The translations under genes and the position numbers were made by a program. A stretch of 64,000 bases of DNA. Source: Paramicrobacterium fandaimingii. GTDB taxonomy: Bacteria; Actinomycetota; Actinomycetes; Actinomycetales; Microbacteriaceae. The first letter of the stretch is position 1, and every line of letters begins with the position of its first letter. The stretch spans positions 682,001-746,000 of the forward strand of contig NZ_CP061170.1 in the NCBI RefSeq assembly GCF_011751745.2, read 5' to 3'. The notes below the pieces were generated by a model, which worked only from the letters and a program-made list of their open reading frames with translations, was not told the origin of the DNA and did not search any database. Shown piece by piece: positions 25,597 to 34,931 of this stretch.

Positions 25597-26607
25597 TCAG
25601 CGGCCGGGCGCTGCGCTCGTTGAATTGCGCACCTTGAGCCGTGTCGGGTGAAAGGTGACGCCTTCTGGCGGGTTCTCGTTCGCTTCGATCGATCGAAGAA
25701 GCGTGTCGACGACGAGGGTTCCCTGCTCGCGCGGGGACTGCTCGAACGTCGTGAGTGAGAACATCGCCGCGCATTCGTGCCCGTCGATGCCGATCACGCT
25801 CAGCTGCCCGGGAACATCGATTCCGAGCCGCCTCGCCGCGATAATGGCGCCGATCGCGAGCTCGTCGCACGCCGCGAAGATTGCGGTTGGCCGATTCCGA
25901 GCATCGGTCAGCACATCGACGGCGGCTTCGTAGCCATCGGGGATGCTCATCTCCGCATCGCTGATGCGCCCGGCGGTGGAGAGCGCAGCGGCGGCCATCG
26001 CCTGTTCATAACCGAGACGCCGCGTGCGTGGAACCGAGAAGTCGGTGCGCGGCCCCGCATCTCCGCCGAGGTGCACGATGTTCGTGTGGCCGAGGCTGAT
26101 CAGATGCTCTGTCGCCAGGCGGGCGATGCCGACATCGTCAATCGCGATGGACGCGATGCCCGGGACGTGTCCGCCGATTCCGACCACGGGACGGCCGAGG
26201 GCGTGCAGGTGCGTGATGTCGGCGTCGTCAGGCTCGACGGCGACAGCGATGATGCCGTCAAAGCGCTTTCGCGCGAGGAAGTAGTCGAAGACATCATCGC
26301 TGCGTTCGTTGGGGTGAACGTTATAGAGCGTCATGTCGTAGCCGTGTGAGCGCAGCTCGGACTCGATGCCCTCGAGCACCTCGCCGAAGAACCACCGTGA
26401 GATGAACGGGATCATCACGCCAATCGTCTTTGTGCGGCCCGTGACGAGGCTCGCGGCGTTTGGTGAGGCGACGTACCCGAGCTTTGCGGCAGCCGAACTG
26501 ACCGTGCGCCGCGTTTGCTCCGAGACGTAGCCGCCGCCGGAGAGCGCTCTGCTCGCCGTTGATTTTGAGACCCCGGCGAGCTTCGCCACGTCGGCGAGAG
26601 CACTCAT
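25597..26607 (-). CDS. LacI-family repressor of an alpha-glucoside-type importer
   Basis: This is a 336-residue regulator. Residues 1-50 are the HTH and hinge (ALADVAKLAGVSKSTASRALSGGGYVS), then a periplasmic-binding-protein-like effector domain with IGVMIPFISRWFFGEVLEGIE and AIFAACDELAIGAI. The start at 26605-26607 has GGAGG 5 nt upstream. Upstream in-frame codons lie in the intergenic region and were dropped. It diverges from the sugar-binding protein gene, and the space between holds GGAACCGGTTCC-type sites, its likely operators. The inducer is presumably a glucoside or its product. Confidence 0.92.
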   Translation of the reverse strand: MSALADVAKLAGVSKSTASRALSGGGYVSEQTRRTVSSAAAKLGYVASPNAASLVTGRTKTIGVMIPFISRWFFGEVLEGIESELRSHGYDMTLYNVHPNERSDDVFDYFLARKRFDGIIAVAVEPDDADITHLHALGRPVVGIGGHVPGIASIAIDDVGIARLATEHLISLGHTNIVHLGGDAGPRTDFSVPRTRRLGYEQAMAAAALSTAGRISDAEMSIPDGYEAAVDVLTDARNRPTAIFAACDELAIGAIIAARRLGIDVPGQLSVIGIDGHECAAMFSLTTFEQSPREQGTLVVDTLLRSIEANENPPEGVTFHPTRLKVRNSTSAAPGR

Positions 26608-26707
26608 GATGGCCTCCGTAAGCGGCAGTAGAAAGACTCGCGTGGGTGAGCGGACGATCGTTGGTGGCCCTCGCTCGAGGCGAGAGTACCGCAGATTCGT
26701 CCATTGT

Positions 26708-26719
26708 GGAACCGATTCC
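26708..26719. promoter_or_regulatory. LacI-type operator, site 1
   Basis: GGAACCGATTCC, a 12-bp near-palindrome with one broken pair, in the lacI/binding-protein intergenic region. A weaker variant GGAACGGTTCTC lies at 26759-26770. Confidence 0.5.
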
Positions 26720-26817
26720 TGAATTGCGGAGTGCCGTGAGAGCGCTTCCAATGCGTACGGAACGGTTCTCAAGGGGATATCCATTTGTGATCTTGACGTC
26801 TTGTGGGTTTGCTGGGA

Positions 26818-26848
26818 GCCAAGTAGCTTGGCTTATGGAACCGGTTCC
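26818..26848. promoter_or_regulatory. LacI-type operator, site 2, with adjacent inverted repeat
   Basis: A perfect GGAACCGGTTCC lies at 26837-26848, 57 bp before the binding-protein start. Just upstream is GCCAAG-TAG-CTTGGC (26818-26832). A TTGACG at 26793 and TTGCTG at 26810 are candidate -35 boxes, but the -10 is unclear. Repression by the adjacent LacI protein is the natural reading. Confidence 0.55.
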
Positions 26849-26905
26849 TGACCGTTCCACGGGTGCCACCACCCGCCCCTGCACCACTCAATGAGGAGGA
26901 CAACG

Positions 26906-28255
26906 ATGAGGTTCACACAGCGCAGCAGGCGCATTCTCATCCCGCTAGCGTTTGCCGGTGTCGCCGGTCTCGCGCTGACGGGGTGTACGGGAGACATTGC
27001 GGCCCAAGACAAGGAAGACATCGACTGCTCGCCGTATGAGGAATACGGCACGTTCGAGAATGAATCCGTCGACATCAGCGGCACCATCGTCGACAGTGAA
27101 GCCGACCTCATGACGCAGACCTGGCAGGACTTCGCAGCCTGCACCGGCATCGAGGTCAACTATCAGGGCACCCAGGAATTCGAGACGCAGATCACCGTTC
27201 AGGCCAAGGCGGGCAACGCCCCTGACATCGGTATCGTTCCTCAGCCGGGTCTGTTCAACTCGCTCGCCGAGGGTGGCTACCTCAAGCCCGCTTCGCAGGC
27301 CGTCGAAGATCACGTCGACGAATTCTGGTCTGCGGACTGGAAGACGTATGGAACCTACAACGACGAGTTCCTTGCGGCGCCACTGATGGCGAGCGTCAAG
27401 GGATACATCTGGTACTCGCCAAGTGAGTTCACGGACAAGGGTTACGAGATTCCGACGACCCTCGACGAGCTGAAGGAGCTGAGCGACACCATCGCCGCTG
27501 AGGGCGACCACAAGCCCTGGTGCGCCGGAATGGAATCGGGCGAGGCAAGCGGCTGGCCGGGCACCGACTGGATCGAGGACTTCGTTCTTCGCCAGGCTGG
27601 GCCTGACGTGTACGACCAGTGGGTCGCTCACGAAATCCCCTTCAACGATCCCGCGATCGTGACGGCGTTTGACTCGGCTGCCGAGTATCTCAAGGACCCG
27701 GAGATGGTCAATGGCGGCCTCGGTGACGTGTCAACGGTGATCTCAACGGCATTCGGTGACGCCGGCTTGCCGATTCTCGATGGCGAGTGCTCGCTGCACC
27801 ACCAGGCATCCTTCTACGAGGGATTCTGGCCAGAGGGAACCAAAGTCGCGGCTGACGGAGACGTCTACGCGTTCCTGATGCCTCCGACATCTGCCGATGC
27901 CGGACAAGCCGTGACCGGCGGTGGCGAGCTCGTCGTTGCCTTCACCGAAAGCGACGCCGTTGAAGCCGTTCGCGCGTACCTCTCGAGTGACACCTGGGCG
28001 AACAAGCGTGTCTCGCTTGGTGGCGTCATCAGCGCGAACTCGGGGCTCGACCCGGAGAACGCGGGAAGCGACATTCTGAAGGACAGCGTCAAGATTCTGC
28101 AGAACCCTGACACCGTCTTCCGCTTCGATGGCTCAGACCTGATGCCGAGTGCGGTTGGAGCATCCTCCTTCTGGACGGGCATCATTGAGTGGCTCAACGG
28201 CAAGAGCTCGCAGGACGTTGCCGACACTATCGAGTCCAGCTGGCCAAGCAGCTGA
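26906..28255 (+). CDS. Alpha-glucoside-type ABC importer, substrate-binding lipoprotein
   Basis: This 449-residue extracytoplasmic sugar-binding protein (family 1 SBP) has a basic start, a hydrophobic stretch and lipobox ALTGC, so it is lipid-anchored. It resembles AglE-type binding proteins in length, and in AKAGNAPDIGIVPQPGLF and the C-terminal SSFWTGIIEWLNGKSSQDV region. ATG 26906 follows GAGGAGGA. An ATG at 26891 overlaps that box and was rejected. Two permease genes follow, but no ATPase, so a shared MsiK-like ATPase is probably used. Confidence 0.9.
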   Translation: MRFTQRSRRILIPLAFAGVAGLALTGCTGDIAAQDKEDIDCSPYEEYGTFENESVDISGTIVDSEADLMTQTWQDFAACTGIEVNYQGTQEFETQITVQAKAGNAPDIGIVPQPGLFNSLAEGGYLKPASQAVEDHVDEFWSADWKTYGTYNDEFLAAPLMASVKGYIWYSPSEFTDKGYEIPTTLDELKELSDTIAAEGDHKPWCAGMESGEASGWPGTDWIEDFVLRQAGPDVYDQWVAHEIPFNDPAIVTAFDSAAEYLKDPEMVNGGLGDVSTVISTAFGDAGLPILDGECSLHHQASFYEGFWPEGTKVAADGDVYAFLMPPTSADAGQAVTGGGELVVAFTESDAVEAVRAYLSSDTWANKRVSLGGVISANSGLDPENAGSDILKDSVKILQNPDTVFRFDGSDLMPSAVGASSFWTGIIEWLNGKSSQDVADTIESSWPSS

Positions 28256-28270
28256 TCTCATCTGTTGCAG

Positions 28271-28294
28271 GTGGGGCCGCTCAGGCGGCCCCAC
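28271..28294 (+). terminator. Intercistronic hairpin after the binding-protein gene
   Basis: GTGGGGCCGC-TCAG-GCGGCCCCAC, perfect 10-bp arms, lies 15 nt after the stop. Such hairpins typically protect the abundant binding-protein mRNA and reduce expression of the permease genes. Confidence 0.65.
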
Positions 28295-28330
28295 CATGCT
28301 CTTCTTCCCCTCGATGAAAGGCGTCACACG

Positions 28331-29302
28331 ATGACGACTGCTGACCTCATCGGCAAGATCCTCCAGCTTGTTGGTGGCCTTGCGATCTTCGCTGCAGTGA
28401 TTGGAATACTTCTTTTCCTGCTCGACAAGACGCCCAAACGCGGGCGCAACCTCTGGCAGATTCTCGGCTTTCTGGCACCGGCAATGATCCTGCTCACCGT
28501 TGGGCTTATTTATCCGGCAATTCGAACGACGCTGCTGTCGTTCACCGATCGCAACGGCGACTGGAACGGGCTCGAGAACATTGTGTGGATGTTCACGCAG
28601 CCCAAGATTCTGCAGACCCTGCTCAACACCATCATCTGGGTGATCCTCGTACCGACGGTATCGACCGCGGTGGGGCTCGCCTACGCCGTCTTTATCGACA
28701 AGTCGCGCGGCGAAAAGATCTATAAGGCACTCGTCTTCATGCCCATGGCGATCTCGTTCGTCGGGGCCGGAATCATCTGGAAGTTCATCTACGACTACCG
28801 GGCGGGCGGGCGGGAACAGATCGGCCTCCTCAACCAGATCGTCGTGTGGTTCGGCGGAGAACCCGTGCAGTGGCTGCAATCCAGCCCGATCAACACATTT
28901 CTTCTCATCGTCGTGATGATCTGGATTCAGACCGGCTTCGCGATGGTTGTGCTCTCGGCAGCCATCAAAGCAATTCCCACCGATCAGCTTGAGGCAGCGG
29001 AACTCGATGGCACGAACGCGTGGCAGCGGTTTCGCAACGTCACGCTCCCCGGCATCCGGGGCTCTCTCGTCGTTGTCGTGACGACGATCACCATTGCGAC
29101 GCTCAAGGTGTTCGACATCGTGCGCACGATGACGGCGGGCAACTTCGGGTCGAGCGTCATTGCAAACGAGATGTACACCCAGGCATTCCGTGCAAATGAA
29201 CCAGGCCGCGGCTCGGCGCTGGCTCTCGTGCTGTTCATCATGGTGCTGCCCATCGTGATCTACAACGTGCGCGTGCTGAAGCAGCAGAGGGAGATCCGAT
29301 GA
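28331..29302 (+). CDS. ABC sugar importer permease (AglF/MalF type)
   Basis: This 323-residue inner-membrane permease has two N-terminal hydrophobic segments, then a BPD_transp_1 core. The EAA loop for ATPase docking is EAAELDGTNAWQRFRNVTLP. ATG 28331 is taken as the start (a GAAAGG box lies upstream). Its stop overlaps the next permease gene by 4 nt. It forms the channel with that protein and takes sugar from the upstream lipoprotein. Confidence 0.92.
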   Translation: MTTADLIGKILQLVGGLAIFAAVIGILLFLLDKTPKRGRNLWQILGFLAPAMILLTVGLIYPAIRTTLLSFTDRNGDWNGLENIVWMFTQPKILQTLLNTIIWVILVPTVSTAVGLAYAVFIDKSRGEKIYKALVFMPMAISFVGAGIIWKFIYDYRAGGREQIGLLNQIVVWFGGEPVQWLQSSPINTFLLIVVMIWIQTGFAMVVLSAAIKAIPTDQLEAAELDGTNAWQRFRNVTLPGIRGSLVVVVTTITIATLKVFDIVRTMTAGNFGSSVIANEMYTQAFRANEPGRGSALALVLFIMVLPIVIYNVRVLKQQREIR

Positions 29303-30279
29303 GCCAGGCACCGACACATACCGCAGCGGTGACGACAAAGGACGGCGGGCAGAAGGCCGGCTTTGACCAGGGTTCGAGCCGACGAGTCAAGAGACGCCTC
29401 ACCTCGCGCCCTGCTTCGGCGATTGCGCTTCTCATCGCTGTCATCTGGACGATCCCGACATTTGGGCTGTTCATCTCGTCATTCCGTCCGCCGGAGCTCC
29501 TGCAGTCCACCGGATGGTGGACGATCTTTCAGAACCCAGGCTTCACGCTCGATAACTACCAGGAGGTGCTGCTCTCAGCATCCGCCTCGTCGCCGCAGCT
29601 TGGCGCCTACTTCGTCAACTCGCTTGCCATCGCGATTCCCGGCACGATCTTCCCGATTGTGCTGGGCGCCATGGCCGCGTACGTGTTCGCGTGGGTGAGG
29701 TTCAGAGGCTCGAACTGGCTGTTCATCTTCGTATTCGCCCTGCAGATCGTGCCGCTGCAGATGGCGCTGCTGCCTCTGCTGACGTTGACGGTGAAGCTGC
29801 TCAAGCCGGTTCAGGCCGTGATCCACGACATCGTCCCCATGATTCCCGAGCAGAGTTACCTTTCCATCTGGGTGGCACACACGATCTTCGGGCTTCCCCT
29901 CGTGATCTTTCTGCTGCACAATTTCATCTCTGAGATTCCGAAAGACGTGATCGAAGCGGCCCGCGTCGACGGCGCAAGCCATGCGCAGGTCTTCTTCCGG
30001 ATCGTCATTCCGCTGGCGATGCCCGCACTCGCGTCCGTCGCGATCTTCCAGTTCCTGTGGGTGTGGAACGATCTGCTCGTCGCCCTGATCTTCTCGGGCG
30101 GAACGCAAGATGTGGCGCCGCTGACACAGAGGTTGGCGGAGCTCACCGGAACCAGAGGCCAGGACTGGCAGCGACTGACGGCATCCGCCTTCGTCTCTCT
30201 GATCGTGCCGCTCATTGTGTTCTTCAGCCTGCAGAGATACTTCGTGCGTGGCCTGCTTGCCGGGTCGACGAAGGGCTGA
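29299..30279 (+). CDS. ABC sugar importer permease (AglG/MalG type)
   Basis: This 326-residue partner permease has a cytoplasmic N-terminal tail of about 40 residues, then six hydrophobic segments with EAARVDGASHAQVFFRIVIP as the EAA loop near residue 217. The C-terminus (FFSLQRYFVRGLLAGSTKG) is typical of MalG-like subunits. It overlaps the previous permease by 4 nt and ends the operon. No ATPase gene follows. Confidence 0.93.
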   Translation: MSQAPTHTAAVTTKDGGQKAGFDQGSSRRVKRRLTSRPASAIALLIAVIWTIPTFGLFISSFRPPELLQSTGWWTIFQNPGFTLDNYQEVLLSASASSPQLGAYFVNSLAIAIPGTIFPIVLGAMAAYVFAWVRFRGSNWLFIFVFALQIVPLQMALLPLLTLTVKLLKPVQAVIHDIVPMIPEQSYLSIWVAHTIFGLPLVIFLLHNFISEIPKDVIEAARVDGASHAQVFFRIVIPLAMPALASVAIFQFLWVWNDLLVALIFSGGTQDVAPLTQRLAELTGTRGQDWQRLTASAFVSLIVPLIVFFSLQRYFVRGLLAGSTKG

Positions 30280-30317
30280 GAATACCGTTCGCCGAGAGCG
30301 TCGACAGCGGGCCTCCG

Positions 30318-30352
30318 CTCATGTCCTCACCTGCGTAAGGTGAGGACATGAG
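30318..30352. promoter_or_regulatory. Perfect 35-bp palindrome covering the ABC exporter start
   Basis: Arms CTCATGTCCTCACCT (30318-30332) and its exact complement (30338-30352) enclose GCGTA. The right arm contains the AAGGTGAGG ribosome site and the ATG at 30348-30350. In RNA this stem would bury the start region. In DNA it could be a repressor operator. Confidence 0.75.
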
Positions 30353-32228
30353 TATGCGCGGCGGGCGGCCTGTGGGCGGAGCCGCACGTGCCGATCGCGA
30401 GGCGCAGAAAGAACAGAACGCCAGCGCGCCGCAGATACCACACCTGCTGCGCCGCATTCTTGAGCTCTTCCGGCCGCACAGGCTGGCGATCTCGCTCACC
30501 ATCGGCGTCGTGCTGGTGACGGCGGCCATCTCGGTGATTCCGCCTCTGCTCGTTGAGAGCGCGTTCGACGTCGGCCTGTTTCCCGCACATGGCGGGCCCG
30601 ATCTGCCCGTGCTCAGCGTGATTGTCGCCGTCATGATCGGCCTGTACATTCTGTCGGCGGCGCTCGGCGTGTGGCAGGCATACCTCACGGCAACGGTGGG
30701 CAACAGCGTGATGGGCGAGTTGCGGGTGATGCTTTTTCGGCGGCTGCAGTCGATGGAGTTGAGCTTCTTCACCCACACGAAGACCGGCGTCATCCAGTCT
30801 CGACTGCAGAACGATGTCGGCGGGGTGGCGAACGCGTTGACCAACACGGTGTCGAGCGTGCTCGGCAACACGGTGAACGTGATTGCGGCGTTTGTGGCGA
30901 TGGTGCTGATCAGCTGGCAGCTCACCGTTGTGGCGATCGTGCTGATGCCGCTGCTCGTGCTTGTGCAGCGCCGCGTCGGGCAGGTGCGTGCGCGCATCGC
31001 CGGGCAGGCGCAGGAATCGCTGTCTGACATGACGGCCATCACGCAAGAGACGTTGAGCGTCTCGGGCGTGCTGCTGTCGAAGAGCTTCAACAGACAGCAG
31101 TCAGAGATCGACCGCTACCGCGAAGCCAATCGCACGCAGATCGGCCTTCAGGCTCGGCAGGCGATGAGCGGACAGGGGTTCTTCGCCCTCGTCAACATCT
31201 TCATGTCGTCGATTCCCGCCATCGTGTACCTCTGCGCTGGCCTGCTGATCACCGGTGGAACGGGGGACATCACGGCGGGAGCGATCGTCGCGTTCACGAC
31301 TGTTCAGTCGCGGCTGCTGTTCCCTCTGACGAGTCTCATGCGCGTGGCGCTTGACCTGCAGACCTCCGGCGCGCTGTTCGCGCGCATTTTCGAGTACCTC
31401 GACCTCACACCGGCAATCGTTGAGCGTTCCGATGCCATTGACGTCGCCGATGCGCCCGGGCCGGTCGGAAGCGTGCGCTTCGAAAATGTCAGCTTTCGCT
31501 ATCCGGATGCCCCCGAGCAGTCACGCCCGACACTCGACGACGTGTCGTTCACCATCGAGCCGGGCGAGTTCGCCGCGTTCGTTGGCCCCTCGGGAGCAGG
31601 CAAGACGACGATCTCGTATCTTGCAGCGCGGCTCTACGACGTCTCGAGCGGTGCGGTTCATTTTGCGGGCGCCGACGTGCGCGAGCTGACGCAGGGTTCG
31701 GTGATCGACAGAATCGGCATCGTGAGTCAGGAGACCTACCTGTTTCACGCGACGATTGCCGAGAACCTTCGGTATGCAAAGCCGGAGGCGACGGATGCCG
31801 AGCTCGAAGCTGCGGCGCGGGCAGCAAACATTCACGACACGATCTCGGCGTTCCCCGAGGGCTATCAGACGATGGCAGGGGAGCGCGGCTATCGGCTTTC
31901 GGGCGGTGAGAAGCAGCGACTCGCGATTGCCAGGGTGCTGCTGAAAGACCCGGCGGTGATGCTGCTCGACGAGGCGACGAGCGCCCTCGACTCCCTGTCG
32001 GAGAGGGTGGTGCAGCACGCTCTTGACGAGGCATCGAAGGGACGTACAACGATCGCCATTGCGCACCGACTGTCGACGATCGTGGGAGCCGACCGCATCG
32101 TTGTCATCGAGGCGGGAAAGATCGCCGAGCAGGGCACGCACGACCAGCTGCTTGCCGCAGACGGCGTGTATGCCCGCATGTACCGCGAGCAGATGGGCGG
32201 CCGCAGTGCGGCGGAGCATCCGTCATAG
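30348..32228 (+). CDS. ABC exporter, fused membrane and ATPase domains
   Basis: This 626-residue half-transporter works as a dimer. Residues ~45-340 are a type-1 exporter membrane domain with six segments. From ~370 lies the ATPase, with Walker A GPSGAGKTT, Q-loop VSQETYLF, signature LSGGEKQR, Walker B VMLLDEATSALD and H-loop IAIAHRLST. Lipid or drug export is typical. The first ~25 residues are Gly/Arg/Ala-rich and poorly conserved. It stands alone between the sugar importer and cbs. The start codon is inside a perfect palindrome, which is unusual. Confidence 0.93.
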   Translation: MSMRGGRPVGGAARADREAQKEQNASAPQIPHLLRRILELFRPHRLAISLTIGVVLVTAAISVIPPLLVESAFDVGLFPAHGGPDLPVLSVIVAVMIGLYILSAALGVWQAYLTATVGNSVMGELRVMLFRRLQSMELSFFTHTKTGVIQSRLQNDVGGVANALTNTVSSVLGNTVNVIAAFVAMVLISWQLTVVAIVLMPLLVLVQRRVGQVRARIAGQAQESLSDMTAITQETLSVSGVLLSKSFNRQQSEIDRYREANRTQIGLQARQAMSGQGFFALVNIFMSSIPAIVYLCAGLLITGGTGDITAGAIVAFTTVQSRLLFPLTSLMRVALDLQTSGALFARIFEYLDLTPAIVERSDAIDVADAPGPVGSVRFENVSFRYPDAPEQSRPTLDDVSFTIEPGEFAAFVGPSGAGKTTISYLAARLYDVSSGAVHFAGADVRELTQGSVIDRIGIVSQETYLFHATIAENLRYAKPEATDAELEAAARAANIHDTISAFPEGYQTMAGERGYRLSGGEKQRLAIARVLLKDPAVMLLDEATSALDSLSERVVQHALDEASKGRTTIAIAHRLSTIVGADRIVVIEAGKIAEQGTHDQLLAADGVYARMYREQMGGRSAAEHPS

Positions 32229-32303
32229 TCCGCCGTCGCACACCGCACCCGTATTAGGCTCGATCCGACGCCCGATACGGCAGACAACGAAACGGACATC
32301 TCT

Positions 32304-33674
32304 GTGAAGTACGCCTCCTCCATCACCGATCTCATCGGCGACACCCCGCTCGTCAAGCTCAACAGCGTCACCGCGGGCATCGCGGCAACGGTTCTCGTGA
32401 AGCTCGAGTACCTCAACCCGGGCGGCTCGTCCAAAGACCGCATCGCCGAGCGCATCATCGATGCGGCTGAGGAAGCGGGCGACCTCAGACCGGGCGGAAC
32501 GATCGTCGAGCCGACGTCAGGCAACACCGGCGTCGGCCTCGCGCTCATCGCCCAGCAGCGCGGTTACCGGTGCGTCTTCGTTCTTCCCGATAAGGTCGGC
32601 GTTGACAAGCGCAACGTTCTGACCGCATACGGTGCGGAGATCGTCGTCACCCCCACATCGGTTGCGCCGGACGATCCCGAATCGTATTACTCAGTCTCCG
32701 ACCGTCTCGCACGCGAGATTCCCGGTGCGTTCAAACCGAACCAGTACTTCAACCAGAACGGCCCGCGCAGTCACTACGAGACGACGGGGCCCGAGATCTG
32801 GCGCGACACGGAGGGCTTGATCACGCACTTCGTTGCGGGCGTCGGTACTGGCGGCACCATCACGGGAACGGGGCGCTACCTGCGCGAGGTCTCGCACGGC
32901 GCCGTTCGCATCATCGGGTCTGACCCGCAGGGTTCCGTGTATTCGGGCGGCTCCGGCCAGCCCTACCTCGTCGAGGGCGTCGGCGAGGACTTCTGGCCCG
33001 GTGCCTATGACCCGAGCGTCGTTCACGAGGTGATCGAGGTGAGCGACGCCGAGTCGTTCGCGATGACGCGTCGTCTCGCCCGCGAGGAGGGGCTGCTGGT
33101 CGGTGGATCGAGCGGCATGGCCGTTGTCAGCGCCCTCAAGGCAGCGGCCGAGCTGTCGACAGATGACGTCGTCGTCGTGCTGCTTCCGGATGGGGGCCGA
33201 GGCTACCTCGGCAAGATCTTCAACGATGACTGGATGGCCGCGCACGGCTTCCTCGACGACGTCGAGCGCGACGCCGCCACTGTTGCTGACGTGCTTGACG
33301 CGGTGGGTGGGGCGCGCCCGGCTCTGCCGCATGTGCCCGCGACGGCAACCGTGGCTGAGGCGATTGCCGCGCTGCGCACGAGCGGCATCGAACAGGTTCC
33401 CGTGCTGAGCGCCGAGCCGCCCGTCGTGCTCGGCGAGGTCGCGGGCTCCGTGAGCGTCAGCGCCCTCGTCGCGGCTCTCGCTGCGGGAGACACGGCGCCG
33501 GAAGACGCCGTCTCGGGCGTGCTCGACGACTCGCTGCCCCTCGTGGGGCGAGGGGAGTCCGTTGCCGTCGCACGCGAGCGACTCGCGGCATCCGATGCTC
33601 TGCTCGTCACGCACGACGGCAAGCCGACGGCTGTGCTCACGAGACACGACCTGCTCACGTTTTTCAGCAACTGA
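32304..33674 (+). CDS. cbs: Cystathionine beta-synthase
   Basis: This 456-residue PLP enzyme condenses serine with homocysteine to cystathionine. The N-terminal catalytic domain has the PLP lysine in GGSSKDRIAERI, the phosphate loop TSGNTGVGLAL and the GTGGTITGTGRYL loop. From about residue 335 two degenerate CBS domains follow (VAEAIAALRTSGIEQVPV and VARERLAASDALLVT). The start is a GTG without a strong ribosome site. The next gene, cystathionine gamma-synthase, begins 48 nt later. The pair links cysteine and methionine metabolism. Confidence 0.93.
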   Translation: MKYASSITDLIGDTPLVKLNSVTAGIAATVLVKLEYLNPGGSSKDRIAERIIDAAEEAGDLRPGGTIVEPTSGNTGVGLALIAQQRGYRCVFVLPDKVGVDKRNVLTAYGAEIVVTPTSVAPDDPESYYSVSDRLAREIPGAFKPNQYFNQNGPRSHYETTGPEIWRDTEGLITHFVAGVGTGGTITGTGRYLREVSHGAVRIIGSDPQGSVYSGGSGQPYLVEGVGEDFWPGAYDPSVVHEVIEVSDAESFAMTRRLAREEGLLVGGSSGMAVVSALKAAAELSTDDVVVVLLPDGGRGYLGKIFNDDWMAAHGFLDDVERDAATVADVLDAVGGARPALPHVPATATVAEAIAALRTSGIEQVPVLSAEPPVVLGEVAGSVSVSALVAALAAGDTAPEDAVSGVLDDSLPLVGRGESVAVARERLAASDALLVTHDGKPTAVLTRHDLLTFFSN

Positions 33675-33722
33675 TCGATCGACGGATGCTGCGGCGGCGC
33701 CGCAGTCTCACGGAAGGAAGCC

Positions 33723-34886
33723 ATGCCGAAGCCAGAGGGATTCTCCACACGCGCCATTCACGCGGGTCAGTCAGCTGATCCGACGACGGGTGCCGTGATT
33801 CCGCCGATCCACGTCACGTCGACGCACGTTCAAGACGGTGTCGGAAATCTGCGAGGCGGCTACGAGTACGGTCGCGCGGCGAACCCGACACGGTCGGCTC
33901 TCGAACAGCAGCTGGCGGCAATCGAGGGTGCGGCGTTCGCCATCTCGTTCTCGTCTGGGCTCGCTGCCGAAGATGCGTTGCTTCGCGGCATCCTTCGGCC
34001 GGGTGATCACGTGGTGATCGGCAACGATGTGTACGGCGGAACGTACCGTCTGCTCGCGAAGATCTTCGAGGCATGGGGCGTCGAGCACACGGTCGTCGAC
34101 CTCGGCAACCTGCGTGACGTGCAGGCGGCGATTCGGGCCGAGTCGAAGGTGCTGTGGGTCGAGACGCCGTCCAACCCCCTCATGAAGATCACCGACATCG
34201 CCGAGCTTTCCGAACTGGGCCACTCGGCCGGTCTCGTGGTCGTCGTCGACAACACGTTCGCCACGCCTGCGCTGCAGCAACCGCTCGCCCTGGGCGCCGA
34301 CGTCGTCGTGCACTCGACGACGAAATACCTCGGCGGCCATTCAGACGTTGTCGGGGGAGCCGTCGTGCTGAGCGACGGCGAGCTGCACGCGAAGGTGCGG
34401 TTCATGCAGTTCGCGGCCGGCGCCGTCTCGAGCCCGTTCGACGCCTACCTGACGTCGCGCGGCATCAAGACGCTCGACGTGCGCATGGAGCGGCATTCCG
34501 CAAACGCGCAGAAGATCGCCGAGTTTCTCGAGGGTCACGACGGCGTGGAGCGCGTGTACTACCCCGGCCTCGAGTCGCACCCTGGGCACGCGCTGGCCGC
34601 CCAACAGATGTCTCGATTCGGCGGGATGCTGTCGATCGGCGTCGCCGGCGGTGAGAGGGCGGCGCGCCGGTTCGCCGAGCGCCTGACGGTCTTCACCCTC
34701 GCGGAGTCGCTCGGCGGCGTCGAGTCGCTCGTCAACTACCCGAGCGAGATGACCCACGCATCGGTCAAGGGAACGGCGCTCGCCGTTCCCGAGAACGTGG
34801 TGCGCCTCTCGGTCGGCATTGAGAACGTCGACGATCTGCTCGCCGACGTCGACGCCGCTCTGTCGCGCGCGGCGAAGAAGCGCTGA
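33723..34886 (+). CDS. metB: Cystathionine gamma-synthase (or gamma-lyase)
   Basis: This 387-residue enzyme of the Cys/Met PLP family has STRAIHAGQ at the start, YEYGRAANPTRSALEQQLAA, WVETPSNPLMKITDI with the PLP-ring Asp region, and HSTTKYLGGHSDVVGG carrying the PLP lysine. The C-terminal ESLGGVESLVNYPSEMTHAS is the substrate-carboxylate site. Sequence alone cannot separate gamma-synthase from gamma-lyase. In Actinobacteria the cbs neighbour is usually annotated metB. AGGAAG precedes the ATG. Confidence 0.88.
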   Translation: MPKPEGFSTRAIHAGQSADPTTGAVIPPIHVTSTHVQDGVGNLRGGYEYGRAANPTRSALEQQLAAIEGAAFAISFSSGLAAEDALLRGILRPGDHVVIGNDVYGGTYRLLAKIFEAWGVEHTVVDLGNLRDVQAAIRAESKVLWVETPSNPLMKITDIAELSELGHSAGLVVVVDNTFATPALQQPLALGADVVVHSTTKYLGGHSDVVGGAVVLSDGELHAKVRFMQFAAGAVSSPFDAYLTSRGIKTLDVRMERHSANAQKIAEFLEGHDGVERVYYPGLESHPGHALAAQQMSRFGGMLSIGVAGGERAARRFAERLTVFTLAESLGGVESLVNYPSEMTHASVKGTALAVPENVVRLSVGIENVDDLLADVDAALSRAAKKR

Positions 34887-34931
34887 CCCGCCGCCGACGC
34901 TCCTCGCCACCCGCCTTTGCCCGCCACTCAG

